Positions 25,772 through 34,532 of a DNA stretch of 64,000 nucleotides are shown here, in pieces. The translations under genes were made by a program, and so were the position numbers. The notes beneath the pieces were generated by a model, which worked only from the letters and a program-made list of their open reading frames with translations, searched no databases and was not told the DNA's origin. The number at the start of each line of letters is the position of its first letter. Within the stretch, counting starts at the first letter, position 1. The stretch comes from Arthrobacter liuii (GTDB lineage: Bacteria; Actinomycetota; Actinomycetes; Actinomycetales; Micrococcaceae), in the NCBI RefSeq assembly GCF_014639275.1, contig NZ_BMFW01000009.1, positions 62,001 to 126,000 on the forward strand, given 5' to 3'.

Positions 25772-25818
25772 GACGGCGGGCGGTGACTTTCGAATAGAAA
25801 GTCACCGCCCGCCGTCGT
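25772..25818. terminator. 21-bp perfect hairpin between convergent genes
   Basis: Positions 25772-25792 and 25798-25818 form a perfect 21-bp stem with a 5-nt loop. It separates the DUF3151 gene from a convergent minus-strand gene and probably acts in both directions. Confidence 0.75.
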
Positions 25819-25822
25819 TGGT

Positions 25823-26452
25823 CTAAGGTTTGGCGATGCCCGTCCGGGCCATGGCGTCGGCGTAGGCCGCACGCATGTCCTCGAGGTACTCTTCCTGGCG
25901 TGCGGGGGAACCGGCGAATGCGCGGCCGCTCAGGGAACGGACCTTGTAGGTCTTCAGGCCGCGGCGCCACAGCAGGGGCACCTCGGTCTTGAGCAGCAGG
26001 TTCGCCAGTCGGTTGGCCTCTGTCCCGTGCGCCACGATCACCGAGGCGCGGGGGACCAGGGCCAGGAACTTCAGCAGCGGCTTCAGTCCGGCCTGGATCT
26101 GGTCCGGAGTGAACTTGCCGTTGACTTCGCCGGGGACGTGCCAGGGGTGGACATTCCACGGCATCACGAACTCGGGGCGCAGTCCCAGCTTCCACTGGAG
26201 GCCAAGCATGCGGGTAGCGGCGTCCTGGTCCCCGGCCGTGACGAACCCGGACGGGTCCGTCTCGCCGATGTTGGAGTACAGGCTGATGATGCGGCATTCC
26301 TCAACGTCGTGCATGGGATCCACGTAGGGCACCACCGTTCCGGGCTTGGCCTCCTGCAGGGAATCACACAGTTCGTTGACGGCGGCGACGCTGGGTTCGT
26401 AGCGGCGGCTCATGAGCTGTTCGTGGAATGTTTCGGGGGCCAGGGCGGTCAT
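25823..26452 (-). CDS. uracil-DNA glycosylase superfamily-like protein
   Basis: This is a protein of about 209 residues from ATG 26452, with an alternative upstream ATG at 26524. The arrangement IISLYSNIGETDPSGF, a downstream MPWNVHPWH and a late VIVAHGTEANRLANLL resemble the N- and C-terminal motifs of the uracil-DNA glycosylase fold. The match is weak and the residues are not the canonical ones, so the function is uncertain. A TAAACT box on the minus strand at 26574-26579 is a possible promoter. Confidence 0.5.
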   Translation of the reverse strand: MTALAPETFHEQLMSRRYEPSVAAVNELCDSLQEAKPGTVVPYVDPMHDVEECRIISLYSNIGETDPSGFVTAGDQDAATRMLGLQWKLGLRPEFVMPWNVHPWHVPGEVNGKFTPDQIQAGLKPLLKFLALVPRASVIVAHGTEANRLANLLLKTEVPLLWRRGLKTYKVRSLSGRAFAGSPARQEEYLEDMRAAYADAMARTGIAKP

Positions 26453-26589
26453 GAAGGGCTGGTTCTCCTGCGGGGCTCGGTGCTGCGTCCAGGCCGGAAA
26501 AGGGCGCACGAGGGGACGTGTCATCCGGGCTGGATTGAAAATGGAGTGGACCGATTCCTGGTCGGTCTTTTCCAGTTTAGCAAGTCACG

Positions 26590-26644
26590 CGAAACGAAAC
26601 GCCGGGGCTGCGCCGGCAACAAAGCGCAGCGGAGTCCCGGCGTT
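26590..26644 (-). terminator. two-part hairpin downstream of the MetE-like gene
   Basis: An outer 9-bp stem (26598-26606 with 26636-26644) and an inner 7-bp stem (26607-26613 with 26624-26630) form one structure. On the minus strand T-rich sequence follows, and the MetE-like gene ends 17 bp upstream. Confidence 0.6.
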
Positions 26645-26660
26645 CCCAAAGTCGCAGGCC

Positions 26661-27869
26661 CTACCAGAGGCGCGCTGTGGCGCGGCGGGCGCCCTCGCCC
26701 AGGGCCTCCAGTTTGGCGAACGCGATCTGCGGGTGCACCCGGCCGCCCAGGCCGCAGTCGGTGGAGGCGATGACGTTCTCGCGGCCCACAACCTCGGCAA
26801 AGCGGACAATTCGGTCTGCCACCAGGTCCGGGTGTTCCACCACGTTGGTTGCATGCGACACGACGCCCGGGATGATCACCTTGCCCTCGGGGAGCTTGGT
26901 GTCCTCCCAAATCCGCCATTCGTGCTCGTGGCGGACGTTGGCCGCCTCGAAGGAATACGCACCGGCGTTGACCTGGAGGACCGATCCGATAATGTCGGCA
27001 AACGGGATGTCCGTGGTGTGCGGGCCGTGCCAGGAGCCCCAGCAGACGTGCAGCCGGATCTGTTCCTGCGGGAGGTCCCGCAGCGCCCAGTTAGTGGCCT
27101 CGACGCGCAGCTGGATGAACTTCAGGTAGTCCTCCAGGGACGGCTCGGGGTTGATCTGGTCCCAGCTCTCGGCCAGGGACGGATCGTCGAGCTGCACGGT
27201 AAGGCCGGCGTCGATGATTGCCTTGTATTCCTCCCGCATGGCATCCGCGCACGCATAGACGAGTTCCTCGTCCGACGTGTAATACTCGTTGGCCACCCGG
27301 GCGCAGGAGCCGGGGGAGAGGGACGCCACGAAGCCGTCCGACAGCCCCGCGGCGGCCAGGCCGTTCTTCAGGTTCCTGATATCCGAACCCACCAGGTCCT
27401 GGCCCGTGTAGGTCAGGGGCCCGGCGATCTTGGGCTGGGTGACGCTCTTGCGGTGGGCCAGGATGCCCGAGGACGGGTCGTTGTAGGCCTCGTTGAACGC
27501 CTGCCGGTCCCGCCGGTCGGGGAAGGAGGTCAAAACCACGTTGCCGGGGGACGAGCGGCGCACCTGCGCATCTGCCCACCGGTCCACATTGGTTGGCTCC
27601 AGGCCGCCAAGCCGTGCGAAGGAATAGTTCCACCAGGCGCCGTAATCCACGGAGTTGGACATCGTGTGCCCGTATTCGCCGTCGTTGGGGATGTCGATGC
27701 CGAGGTCCTTTTGGCGCTGGACCACCTCCACCACGGAGGCCTCAAGGAGTTCAAGGAATTCCGGGGTGACGCCGTCGGTTTCCTTGGCGGCGTTGGCTGC
27801 GATGAGTTCGGGGGTGCGGGGCAATGATCCCGCGTGGGTGACGCGGATGTGGTCGGTGTTCAGGGACAT
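26661..27869 (-). CDS. cobalamin-independent methionine synthase C-terminal-domain protein (MetE-like)
   Basis: This 402-residue protein has a single Met_synt_2 (UROD/MetE-like) barrel. Full MetE is about 750 residues. It begins IRVTHAGSLPRTPELI and contains the zinc-site-like segments LHVCWGSWHGPH and STDCGLGGR. Such stand-alone proteins act as methyltransferases on thiols or in epoxyalkane/CoM-like chemistry; the acceptor here is unknown. The start ATG 27869 has a weak GGAAAGGAAGATTCC region upstream. Confidence 0.82.
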   Translation of the reverse strand: MSLNTDHIRVTHAGSLPRTPELIAANAAKETDGVTPEFLELLEASVVEVVQRQKDLGIDIPNDGEYGHTMSNSVDYGAWWNYSFARLGGLEPTNVDRWADAQVRRSSPGNVVLTSFPDRRDRQAFNEAYNDPSSGILAHRKSVTQPKIAGPLTYTGQDLVGSDIRNLKNGLAAAGLSDGFVASLSPGSCARVANEYYTSDEELVYACADAMREEYKAIIDAGLTVQLDDPSLAESWDQINPEPSLEDYLKFIQLRVEATNWALRDLPQEQIRLHVCWGSWHGPHTTDIPFADIIGSVLQVNAGAYSFEAANVRHEHEWRIWEDTKLPEGKVIIPGVVSHATNVVEHPDLVADRIVRFAEVVGRENVIASTDCGLGGRVHPQIAFAKLEALGEGARRATARLW

Positions 27870-28207
27870 GCTGGAATCTTCCTTTCCATCGGTCCTGGCA
27901 GTAGCACCTTCGGCCGGCAGGATTCCTGCTGGAACGTGGTTGCTGCGGCGTCATCGAGCCAGGTCTCTCGGCCGCTCCGGATGGTTCACTCTCACATAAA
28001 TCGACATGCCCGCCTTCGGGCAAGTCTGCGCCGCTTTGTGTCGCGCATGCCGTCTCATGACAGACCCGAAGCCGCGTGCATACTTACAGCTTATGTTCAG
28101 GTTATTGACAGGTTTTGTTAAGCTTGGTTGGCTGAAGTCACATGCTGCCGCCGCAACGGAGCTGGCCGGCGGCACCCCGATGCACTCGAAAGAGGTAACG
28201 CACTGTG
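27870..28207. other. intergenic region, divergent promoters
   Basis: This 338-bp gap between divergent genes has lower GC in its right half. It contains a small hairpin (TGCCCG-CCTT-CGGGCA, 28007-28022) and a TTGACA at 28105-28110 without a clear -10 box. I see no gene and no recognisable SAM or cobalamin riboswitch. Confidence 0.5.
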
Positions 28208-28744
28208 ATGAAAACCCTGGCAACTTTCAGGACCCTTGCGGTCTCCGGCGCCCTGGCGCTCGCCGTCGTGGCGGGACCGGCCCCCTTGGCGCACGCGGTG
28301 GGCGAAGGCCCCAATTACGACGGCAACGGCCAGATCACCACGTCCAAGCTCGCCACCTACGAACAGATGGTCTCCTTCCTGAAGGACCAGGATGCCCGCC
28401 AGCCGGCAATGGAGCTGGAGGTCATCGGTCAGGCCGTGAAGGGCCGCGACATCCACCTGGTGAAGTACATCTCGGATCCCGCCAAACCCACCATCCTGCA
28501 CCTGACCCAGCAGCACGGCAACGAGCAGCTCACCACCGAGGGCGCCGTGGAGTTCATCAAGCACCTCGGGCCGGGCAAGTCCGCAGGCATCCTGGACGGC
28601 GTGAACATCCTGGTGGCAGTCACCACGCTGACCTCCACGGCCGCAGCAATTGCGGACGGGTCCATTGCCGACGCCGACACCTCCTTCTGGAACAGCCTCG
28701 CGGAACAGACATCCAGGCCCGCCGGGGAGGCTGAGGGCGAGTAA
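28208..28744 (+). CDS. truncated secreted M14 zinc carboxypeptidase
   Basis: This protein of 178 residues has a Sec signal (VSGALALAVVAGPAPLAHA) and the start of an M14 metallocarboxypeptidase domain. The zinc pair His103 and Glu106 is seen in LTQQHGNEQLTTEGAVEF. The family then needs Arg, a second zinc His and a catalytic Glu over about 200 more residues. Here the frame leaves the family after DGVNILVAV and ends in a Thr/Ala/Glu-rich tail. It is probably a deletion remnant and catalytically dead. The ribosome site AGAGG is upstream; GTG 28205 is an alternative start. Confidence 0.65.
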   Translation: MKTLATFRTLAVSGALALAVVAGPAPLAHAVGEGPNYDGNGQITTSKLATYEQMVSFLKDQDARQPAMELEVIGQAVKGRDIHLVKYISDPAKPTILHLTQQHGNEQLTTEGAVEFIKHLGPGKSAGILDGVNILVAVTTLTSTAAAIADGSIADADTSFWNSLAEQTSRPAGEAEGE

Positions 28745-28946
28745 CCTTCGCGGCGGGCCACAAAGTGGACAAAGTGCCCTATCGGCTAAACTTGGGTGGT
28801 AAGAGCCCCGGAACTCTTGCGTCGCTGTGCCGCGCTGCGGCCGTGCGAAGGCCGGTACGTTCGGGGCATTCTCATGAACGGCGCTGCATGGGCCCGCCAC
28901 CTGGTGGCCAGGACCCGGGCAGCCCGAACGAATGGGGGAGGATCCC
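28745..28946 (+). promoter_or_regulatory. purA promoter and structured leader
   Basis: A TGGACA (28766-28771) and TAAACT (28787-28792) pair with 15-bp spacing suggest a promoter, giving a leader of about 145 nt. The leader is rich in short inverted repeats (for example GGCCGTGCGAAGGCC). It matches no riboswitch class that I can name. Confidence 0.45.
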
Positions 28947-30236
28947 ATGCCAGCAATTGTGATCGTAGGAGCCCAGTGGGGCGACGAAGGAAAAGGCAAG
29001 GCCACCGACCTGCTGGGCGGCCGTGTTGACTATGTCGTCAAGCCCAACGGCGGCAACAACGCCGGGCACACCGTCGTCGTGGGCGGTGAAAAGTACGAAC
29101 TCAAGCTGCTGCCGGCAGGCATTCTCAGCCCCAACGCCGTCCCCATCATCGGCAACGGCTGCGTGGTGAACCTTGAAGCCCTGTTCCAGGAAATCGACGG
29201 CCTCAAGGCCCGCGGCGCCGATACCTCCAAGCTTCGCGTCTCCGCCAACGCCCACCTGGTGGCCCCTTACCACCAGGTGCTGGACAAGGTAACGGAGCGC
29301 TTCCTGGGCAGCCGCGCCATCGGCACCACCGGCCGTGGCATCGGACCCGCCTACATGGACAAAGTGGCCCGCCTGGGCATCCGCGTCCAGGACGTCTTCG
29401 ACGAATCCATCCTCCGCCAGAAGGTGGAAGGCTCGCTGCGCCAGAAGAACGAACTCCTGGTCAAGGTCTACAACCGCCGCGGGGTAGTAGTGGATGAAAT
29501 CGTGGAGTACTTCCTGTCCTTCGCCGAGCGGCTCCGTCCGCTTGTCATCGACAGCACCCTGGTCCTGAACACCGCCCTGGACGAGGGCAAGGTAGTGCTG
29601 ATGGAAGGCGGCCAGGCGACATTCCTGGACGTCGACCACGGCACCTACCCCTTCGTGACGTCCTCCAACCCGACGGCCGGCGGCGCCTCGGTGGGATCGG
29701 GCATCGGCCCCACCCGCATTTCCCGTTCCATCGGCATCATCAAGGCCTACACCACCCGTGTCGGTGCCGGGCCGTTCCCCACGGAGCTCTTCGACGAGAT
29801 GGGCATGTACCTGCAGAAGACCGGCGGCGAGTTCGGCGTCAACACCGGCCGCCCGCGCCGGTGCGGCTGGTACGACGCCGTGCTGGCCCGCCACGCCTCG
29901 CGCGTCAACGGCTTCACGGACTACTTCGTGACCAAGCTGGACGTGCTCACCGGCATCGAACAGATCCCCGTGTGCGTGGCCTATGACGTGGACGGCGTCC
30001 GGCACGACGAGATGCCCATGACGCAGACTGAGTTCCACCACGCCAAGCCCATCTTCGAGTACTTCGACGGCTGGACCGAGGACATCACCGGCGCCCGCAC
30101 TCTCGCGGACCTGCCCGAAAACGCCCGCAACTACGTCCTGGCCCTGGAAAAGCTCTCCGGGACCCGCTTCTCCGCCATCGGCGTGGGCCCGGACCGGGAC
30201 CAGACGATCGTGGTCAACGACCTCATCAACGACTGA
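28947..30236 (+). CDS. purA: adenylosuccinate synthetase
   Basis: This 429-residue GTP-dependent enzyme joins IMP and aspartate on the way to AMP. The N-terminal [11 protein letters not shown] motif (9-19) holds the catalytic Asp, and [14 protein letters not shown] and [14 protein letters not shown] are further signatures. The chosen start is ATG 28947 after GGGGGAGGATCCC. A strong terminator follows at 30266. Confidence 0.97.
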   Translation: MPAIVIVGAQWGDEGKGKATDLLGGRVDYVVKPNGGNNAGHTVVVGGEKYELKLLPAGILSPNAVPIIGNGCVVNLEALFQEIDGLKARGADTSKLRVSANAHLVAPYHQVLDKVTERFLGSRAIGTTGRGIGPAYMDKVARLGIRVQDVFDESILRQKVEGSLRQKNELLVKVYNRRGVVVDEIVEYFLSFAERLRPLVIDSTLVLNTALDEGKVVLMEGGQATFLDVDHGTYPFVTSSNPTAGGASVGSGIGPTRISRSIGIIKAYTTRVGAGPFPTELFDEMGMYLQKTGGEFGVNTGRPRRCGWYDAVLARHASRVNGFTDYFVTKLDVLTGIEQIPVCVAYDVDGVRHDEMPMTQTEFHHAKPIFEYFDGWTEDITGARTLADLPENARNYVLALEKLSGTRFSAIGVGPDRDQTIVVNDLIND

Positions 30237-30265
30237 CGCGCGCTTTCCGGAGCAGAATTACGACG

Positions 30266-30306
30266 GCGGCAGGCCACCTTTGCGGGTGGCCTGCCGCTTG
30301 TTCTTT
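30266..30306 (+). terminator. Rho-independent terminator of purA
   Basis: A perfect 13-bp stem (30266-30278 with 30285-30297) has a 6-nt loop and is followed by TTGTTCTTT. Confidence 0.88.
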
Positions 30307-30413
30307 GCCGGGGTTGGCAGCAATTTACACAGGCTTAACGCGAACGGTCTTGTGAGGCTGCCGGCGCCGCCGCCAGACTCGTTAATACCCCTGGTGCCCA
30401 AGGAAGGATCGTC

Positions 30414-30788
30414 ATGGCCGGAAAATTCGAAGCATTCATCGACGCTGATTCGTTTTTCCGGTTCCGGCTCCTGGCGCCGGACGGGGGAGTGATCGCCGTC
30501 TCCGGGCCTTTTGAAGACAAGGCAGCGGTGGTTGCCGGGATCGCTGCCGTGCGTGAATGTGCCGGGATGGGCTTGGTCACCGATCTCTGTCCCGCCGGCG
30601 CCGTGTCCCGTCCCGCAGCCGTACCAGCTGCGGCTGCTGCCCCTGTTCCCGTCGAGCCGCGCGCCGTCGTCGTACCCGCGTGCGACGACCAGCGCCTGCC
30701 GGGAAGGCTGCACGCCTTCGCGCTGGCAAAGGCGCCGCGCCGGCAAGCGACGGCGCCCCGGTGGACCAGGGCAGCAGCAGCCCGCTGA
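30414..30788 (+). CDS. DUF1508 (YegP-like) domain protein
   Basis: This protein of 124 residues has an N-terminal half matching a DUF1508 unit (FRFRLLAPDGGVIAVSGPF, then an Ala/Val-rich helix). The C-terminal half is low complexity, rich in Ala, Pro and Arg. The function of the family is unknown. AAGGAAGG lies just before ATG 30414. Confidence 0.7.
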   Translation: MAGKFEAFIDADSFFRFRLLAPDGGVIAVSGPFEDKAAVVAGIAAVRECAGMGLVTDLCPAGAVSRPAAVPAAAAAPVPVEPRAVVVPACDDQRLPGRLHAFALAKAPRRQATAPRWTRAAAAR

Positions 30789-30868
30789 CGGCCGGGAAAA
30801 AGATTCTGAGAAGTTTTTTTGAAAAGGCGTAACCCTCCCGGGCTCCGGAGCGATTACCCCTATGAAGC

Positions 30869-30914
30869 GCCGGTCTGGAACCTGTCCCCCATCACGTTCC
30901 AGACCGGCCTTTTT
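30869..30914 (+). terminator. Rho-independent terminator
   Basis: A perfect 13-bp stem (30869-30881 with 30896-30908) is followed by CTTTTT. It lies about 80 bp after the DUF1508 gene and ahead of the sigma-factor gene. Confidence 0.88.
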
Positions 30915-31058
30915 GTCTTTCCGCAAGGATGGCTGCACAGGCTGGACCGGCAACGGCCCGCCCCGGCGCCGTGGCGTGCCGGCCGGCTGGTTACTGAAGG
31001 GTAAAGTAGGGGCAGCGTTCCGGATGTTCTGAGCGCTGGCCTTGCCGACACCCCCTTG

Positions 31059-31628
31059 ATGGAAAGCACTACGTCAGTGACAGATGCACAGACAGACGAA
31101 GCTCCGGAGCGGTCAGCCTCCGGCGCAGCTGCCTTCAGCCTCATCTATCAGACGTACGCATCACAGGTACTGGGCTATCTCACGGCCCGGGGAGTCGAGG
31201 ATCCGGAGGCCGCCATGCAGGAAGTGTTTCTTTCGGTCCTGCCCCGGCTGGGCAGTGTGCACGGCGGGGATGCCGGCCTGCGGACCTTCATTTTCTCTGT
31301 TGCGCACGCGCGCATGGTGGACGACCATCGCCGTCAGAGCCGGAGCCCGGTGAAGCTTCCGTTTGAGCCTGAGCTCGACCACCGCGAGGACAGCTCGGCC
31401 GAAACGGAGGCCCTGCAGCGTATCTCGCCCCAGGAAGTCCTTGGGCTGCTGGACGGGCTGCCCCAGGAGCAGCGGGAAGTCCTGTCGCTTCGCCTGGTGG
31501 GCGGCCTGACCGTGGAACAGACAGCGGAGGCCATGGACAAAAGCGCAGGTTCGGTAAAGCAGCTCCAACGGCGTGCACTGCTGAAACTCCGGGAACTTGC
31601 CGCTGTGAAGGAGTACCTCGCGCCATGA
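31059..31628 (+). CDS. ECF-type RNA polymerase sigma factor
   Basis: This protein of about 189 residues has sigma region 2 (FSLIYQTYASQVLGYLTARG and FIFSVAHARMVDDHRRQ) and region 4 (LPQEQREVLSLRLVGGLTVE, then a helix-turn-helix ending VKQLQRRALLKLR). The start is ATG 31059 or GTG 31077; the latter has GGAAAG 10 nt upstream. It overlaps by 4 nt a membrane-anchored partner that may act as its anti-sigma factor. Confidence 0.87.
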   Translation: MESTTSVTDAQTDEAPERSASGAAAFSLIYQTYASQVLGYLTARGVEDPEAAMQEVFLSVLPRLGSVHGGDAGLRTFIFSVAHARMVDDHRRQSRSPVKLPFEPELDHREDSSAETEALQRISPQEVLGLLDGLPQEQREVLSLRLVGGLTVEQTAEAMDKSAGSVKQLQRRALLKLRELAAVKEYLAP

Positions 31629-32581
31629 CACCCACCTCGAATAACCTCGCCAGCCTTGTTGACGACATGCTCCAGGACGCCGGCTGTGAACAGGACGCCG
31701 GACTTCGCGGCGCCCTGCTCTCGCTGGGCACCCTCGGATCACTGCCGGCCCCGCCGCCCACCGGAGAGCTAGCCTTGCTGCTCGCGGCCGGTGGGCCGTC
31801 ACCGGTACAAGTCCCTGCCTCTGCAGAACAACCGCTTGAACAACCGGCCGGAGACACCGCCATGCACGCCGATGGGCAGCCGGACGACCAACTGGCGCGC
31901 CGCCGCCGGCGCCATCGCCCCACGGCGCTGGGCCTGGTCCTGGTGGCCGGGATGGGGCTGGGCGTTGGCGGAGTGGCTGCCAGCTCCACCGCCCCCGGCA
32001 GCACCGTACAGCACCTGCTGGAGGACTGGACGCCGCCGTGGAGCAGTTCGCCAGTGCAGCCGTCGGCCGCCGGGCTCGGCTACCGGGCGCCCGCACTGGC
32101 GGCGGACGGCCAACTCAACGATGCCGCTCTGCCTGCTGCAGCGGGCAGGGCCGCCGATGCCGGAAACGCTGCCTCCCGCCTCCTGCGGGATTCTGCCGGC
32201 GCCGGCCGCCATGCAGGTACACGGGCGTGCGCCGGGCCGGTCAAAAATGGCGGCGGGGATGGTGCATTGACGTGCACGCCCGCGGACGCAGGGGGTGCCC
32301 TGCGGGCCAGTGAGGCTGGCGGCGGAAGGGACGACGGCGGAGCAGCTGCGGCAGAGGGAACACCGGCAAGTGCGGGGGGAGCAGGCAACGCCGGGACGCC
32401 GGCGTCGAATGGACCGGCAGGCAGCCGGGACGCCGCCGGCGCAGCCGCACAGGCAGCCGCACAGAAGGGGGCAGGCGCCGCTGCCAATGCAGAGCAGGGG
32501 CCGGGACAAGGCCAGTCCCAGGGGAGTGGGCCGCAGGGCACACCCCAGGGAAACGGCCAAAAGACCGCCCCCGCAAAATAG
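31625..32581 (+). CDS. membrane protein with low-complexity tail, possible anti-sigma partner
   Basis: This protein of 318 residues has an acidic N-terminal region, a basic RRRRRH stretch, one membrane helix (ALGLVLVAGMGLGVGGVAAS) and a long Ala/Gly/Gln-rich outer tail. No zinc-binding anti-sigma motif is seen. The coupling to the sigma gene (ATGA overlap) and the topology suggest a regulator of that sigma factor, but this is inference. Two Cys in the tail (RACAGP and LTCTP) could form a disulfide. Confidence 0.6.
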   Translation: MTPTSNNLASLVDDMLQDAGCEQDAGLRGALLSLGTLGSLPAPPPTGELALLLAAGGPSPVQVPASAEQPLEQPAGDTAMHADGQPDDQLARRRRRHRPTALGLVLVAGMGLGVGGVAASSTAPGSTVQHLLEDWTPPWSSSPVQPSAAGLGYRAPALAADGQLNDAALPAAAGRAADAGNAASRLLRDSAGAGRHAGTRACAGPVKNGGGDGALTCTPADAGGALRASEAGGGRDDGGAAAAEGTPASAGGAGNAGTPASNGPAGSRDAAGAAAQAAAQKGAGAAANAEQGPGQGQSQGSGPQGTPQGNGQKTAPAK

Positions 32582-32600
32582 TGGAGCGTAGGCTGATCCA

Positions 32601-33026
32601 ATGGGCCACACGAACGATCCTGAAGTCATTGAACGCCTCATGCGAACCAAGGGACGTTGGGCCATCGTCGGCCTCACCACCAACGAGTGGCGGGCGGCCT
32701 ACGATGTGTCGCTGTTCATCCGCGACAGGCTCGGCATGGACATCATCCCCGTCAACCTGCCCGGCGACCCGGTCCACGGCGAAGCCGGGTACCGCAACCT
32801 GGGCGACATTCCTCCGGAAAAGCGGCCCATCGACGTCGTGGACTGCTTTGTGAACTCGCAGAAGGTGGGCAGCGTGGTGGACGAGGCCATTGCTGTGGGG
32901 GCAAAAGCCGTGTGGTTGCAGCTGGGGGTCATCGACGAGGCTGCGGCGGAGCGTGCCAAGGCGGCGGGGCTCGACGTGGTGATGAATGCCTGCCCTGCCC
33001 AGCTCGCCTGGAAGTACAATCTCTGA
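32601..33026 (+). CDS. CoA-binding domain protein (YccU-like)
   Basis: This protein of 141 residues has a Rossmann-like CoA_binding domain (WAIVGLTTNEWRAAYDVSLF, DVVDCFVNSQKVG, VWLQLGV and MNACPAQLA). Relatives are called CoA-binding proteins of unknown role. The start ATG 32601 is 19 bp after the upstream stop. Confidence 0.9.
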   Translation: MGHTNDPEVIERLMRTKGRWAIVGLTTNEWRAAYDVSLFIRDRLGMDIIPVNLPGDPVHGEAGYRNLGDIPPEKRPIDVVDCFVNSQKVGSVVDEAIAVGAKAVWLQLGVIDEAAAERAKAAGLDVVMNACPAQLAWKYNL

Positions 33027-33041
33027 CGCGCCGGGGCGCTG

Positions 33042-34073
33042 TCAGCTCCGGCGCTCCGTCAGCTCGGGGTAGTGCCGCTCGGTGACGTCGGGGTGCGCGC
33101 GCATCCGGCCCTTGAGCATGTTCATCCCAAAGGACGAGAGGAGCGGATTGGCGGGATCGTCGGTGATGCCCCGGGCCGCGGATTTCAGCTCAGGAGCCAG
33201 CGGGACGGGCTTGATGACCGCGTCGAGCCTGGGCGACCAAAAGAACGGTACCGAGTAGCGGTCCACGCCAGGTGGCGGCGCCTGGACGCGGTGGATGGTG
33301 GCGGCAAGATATCCCTCCGTGGCCACCTCCAGCATCTCGCCGAGGTTCACTACCAGCGCTCCGGGAAGCGGCTCCACGGGCAGCCACTGGCTGGTTCCGG
33401 GCGGCAGGACTTCAAGGCCGCCGACGTCGTCCTGCAGCAGGAGGGTCACGAACCCGTAATCGGCGTGGGAACCGACGCCCTGGTCTCCGGCCGCTTCCAC
33501 CACGCCGCCCACATAGTGCACCAGCTTGCCCATCCAGGCGGGGGTATCCCGGAACGGCTCGTCAAAGTAGTCCTCCGGCAGCTGCAGGGAAACGGCGATG
33601 GCCCGCAGCAGTTCCATTCCTACCTCGGACATGAGTTCCGCCCACTCCATGGCGGCAGGCTTCAGGTCCGGGAATGATTCCGGCCACAGGTTCGGGCCCT
33701 GCAAAAGCCAGTAGGGTTGGTCGGCAGGATAACCATGGACGGGCTGGCGCTCGGGAGAGTAGTCGATCTGTTCCCGCGCGTCTGCCCGGCCCTGGGTGAC
33801 CTCAGTGCCCATGCGGGTGTAACCGCGGAAGTGCGGAGACAAGCGGTTGTCCAGCTTCATGCGCTCCTCAAGCGGCAGGTTGAAGAAGCGCCGGACGATG
33901 TCCAGTAGCTGTTCAGCCTGGCCCGGCTGGCCGCCATAACCCGTGATTTGGAAGAAACCGACATCGTGGGTGGCATGTCGCAGTTGCTCAATGAACCCGG
34001 GACTGAATGACCCGTAAGGCTGCCGTGCGGAACTCAAATCCAGAACAGGTATGGCTCCCTGGTCGCGTGACAT
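33042..34073 (-). CDS. 2-oxoglutarate/Fe(II)-dependent dioxygenase (isopenicillin N synthase family)
   Basis: This is a 343-residue double-stranded beta-helix oxygenase. Iron ligands are His203 and Asp205 (GSHADYGFVT) and His261 (AATIHRVQ). The oxoglutarate-binding Arg272-x-Ser274 is in DRYSVPFF. The N-terminus IPVLDLSSA is typical of the family. The substrate cannot be told from sequence. Confidence 0.92.
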   Translation of the reverse strand: MSRDQGAIPVLDLSSARQPYGSFSPGFIEQLRHATHDVGFFQITGYGGQPGQAEQLLDIVRRFFNLPLEERMKLDNRLSPHFRGYTRMGTEVTQGRADAREQIDYSPERQPVHGYPADQPYWLLQGPNLWPESFPDLKPAAMEWAELMSEVGMELLRAIAVSLQLPEDYFDEPFRDTPAWMGKLVHYVGGVVEAAGDQGVGSHADYGFVTLLLQDDVGGLEVLPPGTSQWLPVEPLPGALVVNLGEMLEVATEGYLAATIHRVQAPPPGVDRYSVPFFWSPRLDAVIKPVPLAPELKSAARGITDDPANPLLSSFGMNMLKGRMRAHPDVTERHYPELTERRS

Positions 34074-34118
34074 CCTCGCAGACTAGCACCGTGGGGTCCC
34101 GCTTTATAGGCTTCGTTC

Positions 34119-34532
34119 ATGGACCCTGCTGCCCTGAGGAAGATCTGCCTTTCGTTTCCCGGCGCCTACGAGGACTTTCCGTTCGGTCCGGAGACCTCGG
34201 TCTTCAAAGTCCGTGCCCATATAGCCGGGGGCACGCGCCACGAGGCCAAGTTGTTTGCGTTGTCCACCATGGACGAGCGCGACTTTTCGGTGAGCCTGAA
34301 GTGCGAGCCGGCCCTTGCCGTGCAGCTGCGGGCCGTGCATCCGGCGATTACCGGTGCATGGCACATGAACAAAACCCACTGGAACGGCGTTCGCCTTGAC
34401 GGCTCGCTGCCGGACGGGATGATCCGGGACATGGTGGAGGACTCATACGACTTGGTGGTTTCGGGGTTGAGCAGGAAGCAGCAGGAGCAGTTGGGGTGGG
34501 CACGCCTCGAAAAGGCAGGCAGCAATGACTGA
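34119..34532 (+). CDS. MmcQ/YjbR family DNA-binding-fold protein
   Basis: This protein of 137 residues has the MmcQ/YjbR (DUF419) fold. It shows LSFPGAYEDFPFGPETSVFK at the start and AWHMNKTHWNGVRLDG in the middle. The biochemical role is unknown. It overlaps the DUF1990 gene by 8 nt. Confidence 0.9.
   Translation: MDPAALRKICLSFPGAYEDFPFGPETSVFKVRAHIAGGTRHEAKLFALSTMDERDFSVSLKCEPALAVQLRAVHPAITGAWHMNKTHWNGVRLDGSLPDGMIRDMVEDSYDLVVSGLSRKQQEQLGWARLEKAGSND

Noticed and set aside
27870..28207. Possible SAM or cobalamin riboswitch upstream of the MetE-like gene
   Set aside because: No conserved riboswitch core (such as a B12 box) is visible on the minus strand.
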